28,319 bases of DNA from Lachnospiraceae bacterium UBA3316 (GTDB lineage: Bacteria > Bacillota > Clostridia > Lachnospirales > Lachnospiraceae). The translations under genes were made by a program, and so were the position numbers. Positions 15,628-22,622 of this stretch are shown here, piece after piece; positions within the stretch are counted from its first letter, which is position 1, and each line of letters starts with the position of its first letter. The notes beneath the pieces were generated by a model. That model had not been told where the DNA came from and searched no databases. It worked only from the letters and a program-made list of their open reading frames with translations. The stretch covers positions 1 through 28,319 of the forward strand of contig DESK01000049.1 of assembly GCA_002361955.1 (NCBI GenBank), written 5' to 3'.

Positions 15628-16176
15628 TCACAGCCCCCGTCTGCGGAGGAGCGTGATAACCTTCCCCTCCACATCCTTCATCGGGATCGGGCCAAAATCC
15701 CGGCTATCCTCTGTCTGCGTCCGGTAATCGCCAAGGACAAACACATGGCTCTCCGGTACGGTATAGGGATAGGAAAGCCCCTCTTTGGCGTAGGTGGGAT
15801 ACATGATTTCCCCACTCTGGGCCGTTCCGTTCACCAGCAGCGCCCCGTCCTCGGTCAGCGTCACCACATCGGTCTGCCTTGCGGCGATCCGTCCCACATG
15901 GGTCTGCCCGTCCACGGTATATACAATCACGTCGTTTTTGGCGTACTCCTGCTGCCAACGGAAGCCAATAACCAGGTCGCCGTCTTTGACGGCCGGGAAC
16001 ATACCGTTCCCGGAAGCCTGGGTAAGCAGGAACACTTGTGTCAACAGCAGCCAGCCTGCGAAACAGAGGATCAAAACTCGGAACAGTAGGCTGGCCCAGC
16101 CCTGTCGGTCCAATGCCTGGTTTCTGCGCTGCTTGATGATTTCTTCCGCGCTCTGCCTTTTACTTGCTTTCGACAT
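15628..16176 (-). CDS. SipA-like catalytically inactive signal peptidase I homologue
   Basis: This is a 182-residue membrane protein with one helix (about residues 28-52) and a type I signal peptidase fold. The box B position that should read SM reads GM (ASGNGMFPAVKDGD), and the box D Lys-Arg reads Gly-Arg (THVGRIAARQ), so both members of the Ser/Lys dyad are Gly. Box E is kept (LGDYRTQTEDSRDFG). In Streptococcus pyogenes the pilus SipA likewise lacks the dyad and is required for polymerisation with a class B sortase, so the same chaperone-like role is inferred. ATG 16176 has AGAGG 7 nt upstream and overlaps the preceding gene, implying coupling. Confidence 0.85.
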   Translation of the reverse strand: MSKASKRQSAEEIIKQRRNQALDRQGWASLLFRVLILCFAGWLLLTQVFLLTQASGNGMFPAVKDGDLVIGFRWQQEYAKNDVIVYTVDGQTHVGRIAARQTDVVTLTEDGALLVNGTAQSGEIMYPTYAKEGLSYPYTVPESHVFVLGDYRTQTEDSRDFGPIPMKDVEGKVITLLRRRGL

Positions 16177-16522
16177 CACCAGACCTCTCCTGTTCCCCGT
16201 CGCCGGATACCATTTGTCGGTACATTTCCTGGGCCATCACTTCCGCGCGTTCCTTCAGAAGGGTGTCATAACGCACCCTTTCAGCTGTCAAAGCCTGTTC
16301 GTACATGGTATTCAGCTCCGCAATTTTTTTCCAGACGTCCGATTCCTGCACGCCGCCAAAGACGGTTTTTTTAAATCGAACCTGATTCAGCCACTTCTCG
16401 ATGTCTTCCCGGCTGCCTTGTCCCGAAGAGCTGCCCGGTGTGCCCCGCACCCGGTTTGCCCGATGGTTTTTCTCCCGGGTGTCACTCGTATTTCGTCCCA
16501 CTCTTTTCACCTCCCGTTTCAA
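16160..16522 (-). CDS. Small DivIVA-like coiled-coil protein of the pilus operon
   Basis: This 120-residue cytoplasmic protein has a basic, Ser/Gly/Arg-rich first 40 residues. A segment RFKKTVFGGVQESDVWKKI then recalls the DivIVA/GpsB N-terminal lipid-binding motif (FxxxxxGYxxxxVDxFL). A predicted coiled coil covers about residues 65-108 (YEQALTAERVRYDTLLKERA). It has no signal peptide or membrane helix. Its ATG overlaps the adhesin stop by 4 nt and its end overlaps sipA, so it is firmly in the operon. If the resemblance holds, it could place the pilus assembly site at curved or septal membrane; this is inference. The match is short, so an unrelated coiled-coil factor is possible. Confidence 0.65.
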   Translation of the reverse strand: MKREVKRVGRNTSDTREKNHRANRVRGTPGSSSGQGSREDIEKWLNQVRFKKTVFGGVQESDVWKKIAELNTMYEQALTAERVRYDTLLKERAEVMAQEMYRQMVSGDGEQERSGDVESK

Positions 16523-19500
16523 TCGTCGCGGCGTTTTCCGTATTTCCGGAAAAACAAAATCCCGCAGACAACCACAACCGCCAAGATGAGCATGTAAGGC
16601 AGGGTGTCGAGAATGACGCCGCTGTCAGGCACACCCTCCTTCCGGTTCGTGACAACGATCTTTCTGTCCGTCTCGTTGATCGTAAATGCCACGCTTCTGT
16701 CCTTGGCCGACTGGCTTTCCCCATCCGTTCCGTACACAGCGGAAATCTCATATCCGTCGGCATTCGTCTCCGTCAGGATCAGCAAAACACCGACAGGGAT
16801 ATTCTCGATGACCGTTGTCCCGTCGTCCTTCAGAGAGAACGTCCCGACCTTAGTAGTGTCGCCATTTTGATAGCTGTAGCCAAAAGAAAATTCCTTGTCC
16901 CGATTTCCCATAGAGCCGGTAACCTGCTTTTCGATGATAAGGTCGATCGTCGTCCGCCTCCAGATAGCATAGAGCGTTGTGCTATCTTTACTGAGTGTGA
17001 TGGTTCCCTCACCCAGCTTGTAGGTGGGTTCGGTGGCATCCTTATTCTCATCCCAGCCGATCAGCTGGTAGCCCTCCCGTTTGAAATGGGGGGTTGTGCC
17101 GTCCATGTTGTCCCAGATATCAACCACGCTGTACCGTCCCCAGGTCTCCGTGACATTGACGCCACTGCCTTCGTTGGCATCATAAATGAGCCGCACAGCG
17201 TCTTCCGACCACTGGGCTTCAAACTGCATGAGCTGACGTGTCACAAGCACATACCTCCCGGACGGATAAATTTTGCCGTTGGGAGCTTTCCAGCCAACGA
17301 AAGTCAGGCTCTTGTCCTCAGGTACGCTGTCATCCTTCCATACCCCGGTATACTCCGGTAACTGAACAGCCGCCTCGTTGATTTTAAAATCGCGAGGATC
17401 TGTTACTTCCTGGGTTCCATTATCACCGCCGATCCCCGGAAGATAACTCACCTTGCCGGTCGTACCTTGCCACATGGCGTAGAGATTCAAAACACCCTTG
17501 CTGTCCACATGGGCCGCGCCTACGGTGGAGGTGAAGTCGAAAGGAACCAGCACGCCGTTCTGATACCAGTACCAGCCAAGGAACTGTTTCTGTACTGCCG
17601 GCGGCACGAACTTATCGTCGATCTTTCCGCCCTCGGCAAAGCCCTGGGTGGCATAGGGGGAAGCGTCATCCCTATACAGGTAATACTCCGCCATGAACTC
17701 GTTCGGTTCCCATTTGGCATAAAGGTTCATGCTGGCGGTGATGCGGGACTCTGCGTTCGCGTTGTATTCTGTACCGGGGGTGCAGTCCGGGTCAGTATAC
17801 CACCCGGCAAAACGGTAGCCCTTCTTTTCCATGGTCTGCTCCAGAGTCTTGAGCAGGTCAGTGTCCTCGTTGTAGATCCAATCGCCGTAGAGATAGGATT
17901 CCTTTTGTGGGCTCTCCCCATAAACCGTGTCATATGGATAGACAGTCAGTGTGAGCATTTCGCGGTCATAGAGAAGAACCTGGCATTTTTCCCTATTTCC
18001 AATTTGATTCGGAAATATAGTGGAAAATTTGCCGTACAAAGTACCGTTACGAACTGTCAGCCCTCTGATACTCATTGTTGTTTTGTAAGTGGCCTGCAGT
18101 GTGTTGGTTGTCGCCGCACTACAGCCATCTAACTTTTTATACCCAAATATACCCAACGGGCTAAGCCCCAGCTGGCAGGCTTCCTTATAAATCGTGTAAT
18201 TCTTCCCATCGTAAATAAAATCAACAGTTTCTCCCGGCAGTGCGGTTCTGGCATATATCAAATAGTCCTTCTTGACATCATCCATTACAGGTGTAAGCCC
18301 ACCGAACCCCACCAGCACACCGTTCTGGTCAATTGAAAGACCGCTGCCATCCTTTGGCGCAAACAAAGAGGATTCAAGGGTATACATATTAGAGGTCTGT
18401 ATACCATTATCCGGGCATCTCCAACCGTAGAATGACTGATCACCCGAGCTTCCATTCTCCACCCATGCTATCTGGGGCCACACGGCAGTGATGTCCTGCC
18501 GGTATTTAGCCGTAAAGGAATACTGAAAACCTCTGGTATTTTTTTCATAGCTCACAGCATACTTCCGCTTATCCGCGCTGGAAATCGCGTCAAACGCAGC
18601 CTGCATGGAACCATTCGTCGTCGCACCGTAGTTAAAGGTCAATGTAATACGGGCGCGGTTATAATAGACCAACACCACGGTGGAGCCATCCGGGTTAACA
18701 TACCGCTTATTGACGGCGCTTTCGTACTGGAAGTAGGTGTCACGCACATCCCGGATCTCTGCATTCGTATTTCCTGTCTCGCTGGTCTTTACGTATCCCG
18801 TAAATGCGCCATCCTGCATATCGGAATAACGTACGGCATGGGTTTGCCCGATTGCTGTAATATCGCTTTTCTCAATGGAGAGGTAGCTCCCCGCCGGGGC
18901 ATAAAATACGTCGCTGGCGCCTGCCGCGGAATAATCAGCATCGTCCGCATTTTCATACATATATACCAGCGTGACTTTCACCATGTTGGCCGTCCACTTT
19001 GCGTAAAGGGTAATATCCGCATTTACCCGCGTAGTGAAATCAAACTTCTGCGTCAGTCCCTCATCGGTATACCAGCCCTCAAAGGTGTAGCCCGTGCGGG
19101 TGGGAGTGACCATCTCCGCCGTATCACCCTGGGCAATGAACTGGGTGGGCACCGCGCCGCCGCCGTTGGAAATAAAGGAAACTTTCACTGCTGGCGCGTA
19201 CCAGGCATAAAGGTTCAGAGTATCCTTACCGTCTGTCACCGCTTCGCTGACCGGTGTACGGAAATCAAAGGCCTGTAAAGCAGAAGCCGGACTCTCTCCC
19301 TGCATTGCTGCAGACCAGCCTTTGAAGATCTTCCCGTCCTCGGCGGGTCCTTTGGCGGGGTTCACCGTTTTGCCCTCCTGCGTCGCAAGCGTCAGATAAA
19401 CCGTCTGTCCGTCCTGGCTATAAAAATTGACGTAATACATACCTTCCGCTTCCGCGTCAACCCATGACGCATACAGCGTGATATCCGCCGTAACCGGAGT

Positions 19501-20163
19501 GGAAGTAGTAAACTCCGCAGCCAGGCCCGCATCCAAATACCATCCGCCAAAAATCTTCGCATACTCCCCGTCCGTGTTTTTCCACACCGGCGCGGGCAAT
19601 TCTGAGAGGGGCTGTCCATCCTCGACTGTAACGGATGTGGGAACCGCCACACCGGCACTTTGGGCTTCTTCTCCAATAGAAAAGGTAACCGTGTGTTCTG
19701 AGCTCCCCAGCGCCGCAGGGGTAATGGCCCCCGTGCGTGTCTGCTCTTTATTTTGGGAACTGCCCGCCGGGTTCTGCGTGATGGTTTTTCTCTGGGTCTG
19801 CTGCTCCGTTTCTTTCTCCGATTGGGCCTTCTCCGTCTCCACAGGAACAGCGGTCCGTTCTTCCGTATCTCCGGCAGTGCTATCCGAAGAGGAGGGCTCA
19901 GAGACAGCCGAATCTGATGCTTCACTGGTCTGCTCTTCTGTGGCAGCGTCCGTCTCCGCCACAGACCCAGGCTTCGTCTCCACAGCAGCCTGCTCTGTCT
20001 CCTCCATCTCCCGTTCTGCCGTACTCCCGGGTGCAACCCCTGCCGCCAGCGCAAATGTCGGCGCAATACCGCTGATCTGCAAACATAGCATGATAAGACA
20101 GAGCAGGAACGCCAACACCCGTCCTCTAACGCTCTTCTTATGTTTCCGTCTATTCCTATCCAT
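16519..20163 (-). CDS. Large InlB-repeat pilus adhesin/tip protein
   Basis: This is a 1214-residue surface protein. The signal peptide (1-42) has a long basic start, and a Glu/Ser/Thr-rich linker (43-150) follows. Several InlB-type B repeats come next, at about 156-235, 243-322, 326-392 and in at least four more degenerate copies up to about 1060; diagnostic ends are FEGWYTDEGLT and ADITLYAKW. Residues about 1065-1175 form a pilin-like domain with Lys in IIEKQVTGS, Glu in LTETNADG and Asn in VTNRKE. The C-terminus VPDSGVILDTLPYM, hydrophobic helix and RKYGKRRDD is a sortase B-type signal. AGGAGG lies 8 nt before ATG 20163. As first gene after the invertible segment it would be switched with the pilus. 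The ligand is unknown. Confidence 0.85.
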   Translation of the reverse strand: MDRNRRKHKKSVRGRVLAFLLCLIMLCLQISGIAPTFALAAGVAPGSTAEREMEETEQAAVETKPGSVAETDAATEEQTSEASDSAVSEPSSSDSTAGDTEERTAVPVETEKAQSEKETEQQTQRKTITQNPAGSSQNKEQTRTGAITPAALGSSEHTVTFSIGEEAQSAGVAVPTSVTVEDGQPLSELPAPVWKNTDGEYAKIFGGWYLDAGLAAEFTTSTPVTADITLYASWVDAEAEGMYYVNFYSQDGQTVYLTLATQEGKTVNPAKGPAEDGKIFKGWSAAMQGESPASALQAFDFRTPVSEAVTDGKDTLNLYAWYAPAVKVSFISNGGGAVPTQFIAQGDTAEMVTPTRTGYTFEGWYTDEGLTQKFDFTTRVNADITLYAKWTANMVKVTLVYMYENADDADYSAAGASDVFYAPAGSYLSIEKSDITAIGQTHAVRYSDMQDGAFTGYVKTSETGNTNAEIRDVRDTYFQYESAVNKRYVNPDGSTVVLVYYNRARITLTFNYGATTNGSMQAAFDAISSADKRKYAVSYEKNTRGFQYSFTAKYRQDITAVWPQIAWVENGSSGDQSFYGWRCPDNGIQTSNMYTLESSLFAPKDGSGLSIDQNGVLVGFGGLTPVMDDVKKDYLIYARTALPGETVDFIYDGKNYTIYKEACQLGLSPLGIFGYKKLDGCSAATTNTLQATYKTTMSIRGLTVRNGTLYGKFSTIFPNQIGNREKCQVLLYDREMLTLTVYPYDTVYGESPQKESYLYGDWIYNEDTDLLKTLEQTMEKKGYRFAGWYTDPDCTPGTEYNANAESRITASMNLYAKWEPNEFMAEYYLYRDDASPYATQGFAEGGKIDDKFVPPAVQKQFLGWYWYQNGVLVPFDFTSTVGAAHVDSKGVLNLYAMWQGTTGKVSYLPGIGGDNGTQEVTDPRDFKINEAAVQLPEYTGVWKDDSVPEDKSLTFVGWKAPNGKIYPSGRYVLVTRQLMQFEAQWSEDAVRLIYDANEGSGVNVTETWGRYSVVDIWDNMDGTTPHFKREGYQLIGWDENKDATEPTYKLGEGTITLSKDSTTLYAIWRRTTIDLIIEKQVTGSMGNRDKEFSFGYSYQNGDTTKVGTFSLKDDGTTVIENIPVGVLLILTETNADGYEISAVYGTDGESQSAKDRSVAFTINETDRKIVVTNRKEGVPDSGVILDTLPYMLILAVVVVCGILFFRKYGKRRDD

Positions 20164-20233
20164 AATGGATACCTCCTACCGTGCATTTTTATCTGTCGTA
20201 ACAGCATCTCTGCCCTGCCTGGATGGAAGATAT

Positions 20234-20252
20234 TACAGAATATCCATTCTGT
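20234..20252 (+). repeat. Left inverted repeat (IRL) of the invertible segment
   Basis: TACAGAATATCCATTCTGT here is the exact reverse complement of 20581-20599. Allowing two mismatches the match extends to 26 bp. Each site is itself a dyad, ACAGAAT and ATTCTGT around a 4-bp asymmetric centre (ATCC), as expected for a tyrosine recombinase crossover site. Confidence 0.9.
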
Positions 20253-20314
20253 CGCGGTACATCGTCCCACCAGGGACAAGTGGCCGCTGGTTTGTCTGAT
20301 ACAACTATATAAAA

Positions 20315-20326
20315 AGGACGCGTCCT
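20315..20326. other. 12-bp perfect palindrome inside the invertible segment
   Basis: AGGACGCGTCCT is self-complementary. On the minus strand it is followed by TTTTTATA, so it may be a weak terminator hairpin (4-bp stem, CGCG loop) or a protein-binding site. Confidence 0.35.
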
Positions 20327-20379
20327 GCCTGATAGAATGAGTTTTGGGCGCACGAATCAACACCCCCTGCTCTTTTTTT

Positions 20380-20401
20380 AAAAAATGGCTCCGAGGGTGC
20401 C
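20380..20401 (-). terminator. Weak terminator-like hairpin on the minus strand of the invertible segment
   Basis: The minus strand reads GGCACC-CTC-GGAGCC followed by ATTTTTT; the stem has one mismatch. In the present orientation it would stop recombinase transcripts from reading into the pilus operon; after inversion it would no longer face that way. Confidence 0.4.
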
Positions 20402-20504
20402 TTTGTGCTGCGCAAATATGGATGGTTAGTGTGTTTAGGGTGGGTGTGCCGACTTTGTTTCCGTTCTATTTCCTCTTTATTACGTTTTCCCCGCTGAAAT
20501 TTTC

Positions 20505-20533
20505 TTGCATTTTAAGATTGGCCATGATAGAAT
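20505..20533 (+). promoter_or_regulatory. Invertible sigma-A promoter with extended -10
   Basis: The plus strand has TTGCAT (20505-20510), a spacer of exactly 17 bp and TAGAAT (20528-20533), preceded by TGA, an extended -10. It is the best promoter on either strand of the segment. It currently fires rightward, through the right repeat and antisense into the recombinase gene. Inversion would aim it at the pilus operon. Confidence 0.75.
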
Positions 20534-20580
20534 ATCGTTGTATGTAGAGTTGGTTCGCCCGTGATGGATTTGATTTTGCT

Positions 20581-20599
20581 ACAGAATGGATATTCTGTA
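20581..20599 (-). repeat. Right inverted repeat (IRR) of the invertible segment
   Basis: This is the exact reverse complement of the left repeat. Here the dyad arms extend to 9 bp (CTACAAGAT-like arms written exactly as CTACAGAAT and ATTCTGTAG, 20579-20600) around the centre GGAT. The stop codon of the recombinase lies 16 bp away. Confidence 0.9.
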
Positions 20600-20615
20600 G
20601 TATTTTTTTGCCCTT

Positions 20616-21452
20616 TTATACGACCAGCCCAAGCTGGTTCAAAATCCTGCGGTGTTCCACACCGGTGGTCATAATATAAATCCGGGTCGTGTTGATGTTC
20701 GAATGTCCCAGCACGTCCGCCAGCTTTGCGATATCTTCCTTCACTTCGTAAAACCTGCGGGCAAACAGCTTGCGGAGATTGTGGGGGAACACTTTGCTGG
20801 CCGCCACACCTGCCGTCTCGCATAGCTTCTTCATCCTGAGCCAGATGAGGCTGCGGCTCAAGGGACTCCCGCTTCTTGAGAGGAAAATCGCTCCACTGGC
20901 AATCCCCTCTGCCTTCGCCCACTCCCGCAATTTCCTTTTGAGCTTATCCGGCAGCAGGATGACACGGTTCTTGCCCTTGTTGTCGATCCTGATCTCACCG
21001 ATCCGCACTGCCTCTACCGTAAAATACCGCAGCTCCGATACCCGGATGCCGGTGCCTGCAATTGTCTCCAGAATCAGCCTGAGCTGTGGCTGGCCGCTGG
21101 CCGCTTCCAACAGCCTCAGGTATTCCTCCATAGTCAGTTCCTTCTCTTCAGGAGAATACGCCTGCTGCTGGATTTTCAGGTTCTTCACCTTGTAGTCCTC
21201 CCACCCCAAAAACTGGAGCAGTCTGTTCAGACCGGCCAGCTTGCCATTGACCGTGCGGGGCGCGCAGTTCTTAACCAACAGCTCCTTCCACGCGATTGCC
21301 AGTTCTTTTGTCACCGGTGTTTCTCCCGCAAAAACGAGAAATTCCCTTGTGGCTCTGATATACTTTTCCACAGTGGCTTCGCCTTTTTCTTCCCTGACAA
21401 GATATGCCTGGAAATCTGTGATGTCCTGTTCTTTTAATGTCCTGTTCTTCAT
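20616..21452 (-). CDS. Tyrosine recombinase (probable pilus-switch invertase)
   Basis: This is a 278-residue integrase-family enzyme. The N-terminal SAM-like core-binding domain (about 8-85) is followed by the catalytic domain with Arg137 in GTGIRVSEL, Lys159 in DNKGKNR, His224 and Arg227 in FPHNLRKLF, His250 in VLGHSNINTT and the nucleophile Tyr259 in RIYI. All catalytic residues are present. The size matches Xer/Fim-type recombinases with no extra DNA-arm domain, which fits simple inversion sites without a directionality factor. AGGAGG lies about 7 nt before ATG 21452. Its 3' end abuts the right inverted repeat, so it most likely inverts that segment; chromosomal Xer duty is less likely given the local sites. 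Confidence 0.9.
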   Translation of the reverse strand: MKNRTLKEQDITDFQAYLVREEKGEATVEKYIRATREFLVFAGETPVTKELAIAWKELLVKNCAPRTVNGKLAGLNRLLQFLGWEDYKVKNLKIQQQAYSPEEKELTMEEYLRLLEAASGQPQLRLILETIAGTGIRVSELRYFTVEAVRIGEIRIDNKGKNRVILLPDKLKRKLREWAKAEGIASGAIFLSRSGSPLSRSLIWLRMKKLCETAGVAASKVFPHNLRKLFARRFYEVKEDIAKLADVLGHSNINTTRIYIMTTGVEHRRILNQLGLVV

Positions 21453-21922
21453 TTTGTTCCCTCCTCATGTATGGTCGATTCGTCTTATTGTATCCAATTC
21501 ATTGATACATACTATCAGAGGGAAAACGTAACCGTGATGTTTTTTTCGGAAATGAGCTCCTTTCCTGGAATTAAGAGCATCCTAAACCATTTTCTGCTGA
21601 CGTTTTGTGGGTATAATTCGTTTTATTATCTGTTAGTATATGCATACAAGATGTGTAAATACGTTATCAAGATGTTATCTTATATTATTTTAACTTATCT
21701 CATATTGTATTATATCATATCATATTGCTTCGGTATTCGCAAGCTGTTTGGCTAAATTCCAGAATTCCGTATCCATCTTCCTCATCAAAAATCCCCCCGA
21801 GATTTAAGGAGATTATAAGATTTCGCTTCTTGCCATCACCGGGAAACTATGTTAGGCTATTATCAGCAGGATATCCTGCCGGATATCTCTTTTTCTTCTA
21901 AAATTGATGGGAGGAATTCTTT
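21453..21922. other. AT-rich intergenic region, recombinase promoter side and wall-protein leader
   Basis: No gene is supported in these 470 bp. On the minus strand TACAAT (21492-21487) could be a recombinase -10, with only a poor -35 (ATAGTA, 17 bp away). It is overlapped by a dyad TGTATC-N9-GATACA (21489-21509), a possible operator. From about 21600 to 21735 the sequence is very AT-rich with repeated TCATAT units. GCAGGATATCCTGC (21866-21879) is a perfect 14-bp palindrome ahead of the next gene. TTGCCA (21830-21835), 17 bp, TAGGCT is a tentative plus-strand promoter. Confidence 0.45.
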
Positions 21923-22615
21923 ATGATTTGTAAAAAATTACATACCTTCGCGGCCCTTACGGTTCTGACCTGCGCGTTGCTCCTGCCTGCAAGGGCAAAG
22001 GCCGCCGATTATAAATTCATTCGTCAGGACACAAAAATGACCTGTGTGAATACCGAAACCGGAACCCACATCAAGTCACAATTTATTACCCACAAAGGGT
22101 ATACCTACTATTTCGACGCTGATGGCTATGCCCACACCGGCTGGCTGAAATTAGGACAGAATTTCTACTTTTTCAGGGCGGACGGCTCCATGGTGAAAAA
22201 GGACTGGGTAAATAATTATTACTTCCTGGCTAACGGGCGGATGGCCCGCAGCCGCTGGATAACAAAAACCTCCTACGTAGGCTCTGACGGCAGGCTAATT
22301 CCCGGCTATAAGCGCAAGGTAAAGCCCGGATTTGTGAATACCAAGGACGGGAAAAAATACCGCAATCACGACGGAAGCTACTCCCAAAAGACCTGGCAGT
22401 GCATCCGCGGCCACTGGTACTACTTCTATTCCACCGGCGTCATGGCCACAAAGCGGCAGATCGGAGACTTCTATGTGGACGCCCAGGGACGCATGGTCAC
22501 GAAAAAATGGGTTCGCATCGGAAAGAAACGATACTATTACAGACCGGACGGCAGACTCCGGAAAACCCAGAAAGTGACGCCTGCGAAGCCCTCTTCCGGC
22601 AAAACAAAAAAATAA
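21923..22615 (+). CDS. Secreted cell-wall-binding repeat protein
   Basis: This 230-residue exported protein has a signal peptide (residues 1-27, ending ARAKA). The rest is built from choline/glucan-binding-type repeats: YTYYFDADGYAHTGWLK, NFYFFRADGSMVKKDWV, YYFLANGRMARSRWI, HWYYFYSTGVMATKRQI and RYYYRPDGRLRK, plus FVNTKDGKKYRNHDGSYS. No enzymatic domain is present. Family knowledge: such repeats bind teichoic acid choline or glucans and anchor proteins on the wall. The lack of a catalytic partner suggests a small surface protein or adhesin. GGGAGG lies about 9 nt before ATG 21923. It points away from the recombinase and ends in a strong terminator. A link with the pilus switch is not shown. 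Confidence 0.8.
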   Translation: MICKKLHTFAALTVLTCALLLPARAKAADYKFIRQDTKMTCVNTETGTHIKSQFITHKGYTYYFDADGYAHTGWLKLGQNFYFFRADGSMVKKDWVNNYYFLANGRMARSRWITKTSYVGSDGRLIPGYKRKVKPGFVNTKDGKKYRNHDGSYSQKTWQCIRGHWYYFYSTGVMATKRQIGDFYVDAQGRMVTKKWVRIGKKRYYYRPDGRLRKTQKVTPAKPSSGKTKK

Positions 22616-22622
22616 TGACGAC

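Larger units (their letters stand above)
20234..20599. mobile_element. 366-bp invertible promoter segment (phase switch) for the pilus operon
   Basis: Identical 19-bp inverted repeats bound 328 bp of non-coding DNA. It lies between the pilus operon (start codon 70 bp to the left) and a tyrosine recombinase gene (ends 16 bp to the right). Inside are one strong plus-strand promoter, minus-strand terminator-like hairpins and a T7A6 tract. In this orientation the promoter faces away from the pilus genes; flipping would put its -10 near 20300-20305 on the minus strand, giving a leader of about 130 nt to the adhesin ATG. The layout parallels the E. coli fim switch and clostridial invertible promoters. 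The function is inferred from architecture. Confidence 0.85.

Noticed and set aside
16438..17361. Long plus-strand frames opposite the adhesin, and similarly long frames opposite other genes (for example 1172-2164 and 249-875)
   Set aside because: They are antisense to genes with clear families and motifs; their translations show no domains and reflect the codon use of the real strand.
20333..20338. Second TAGAAT preceded by TGA on the plus strand of the invertible segment
   Set aside because: There is no acceptable -35 at 16-18 bp (the position reads TAAAAA), so it is much weaker than the promoter at 20505-20533.
20616..21452. Recombinase as integrase of an integrated phage or conjugative element
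   Set aside because: No excision, replication, phage or conjugation genes, tRNA attachment target or direct repeats are seen; only inverted repeats fitting inversion are present.
21600..21735. AT-rich tract with repeated TCATAT units considered as a replication origin or CRISPR-like array
   Set aside because: The units are irregular, with no conserved spacer length, DnaA boxes or Cas genes nearby.
21471..21755. A 94-codon plus-strand frame rich in Tyr, Ile and Leu upstream of the wall-repeat gene
   Set aside because: It overlaps the recombinase promoter side, has no ribosome-binding site, lies in low-complexity AT-rich DNA and has no recognisable family pattern.
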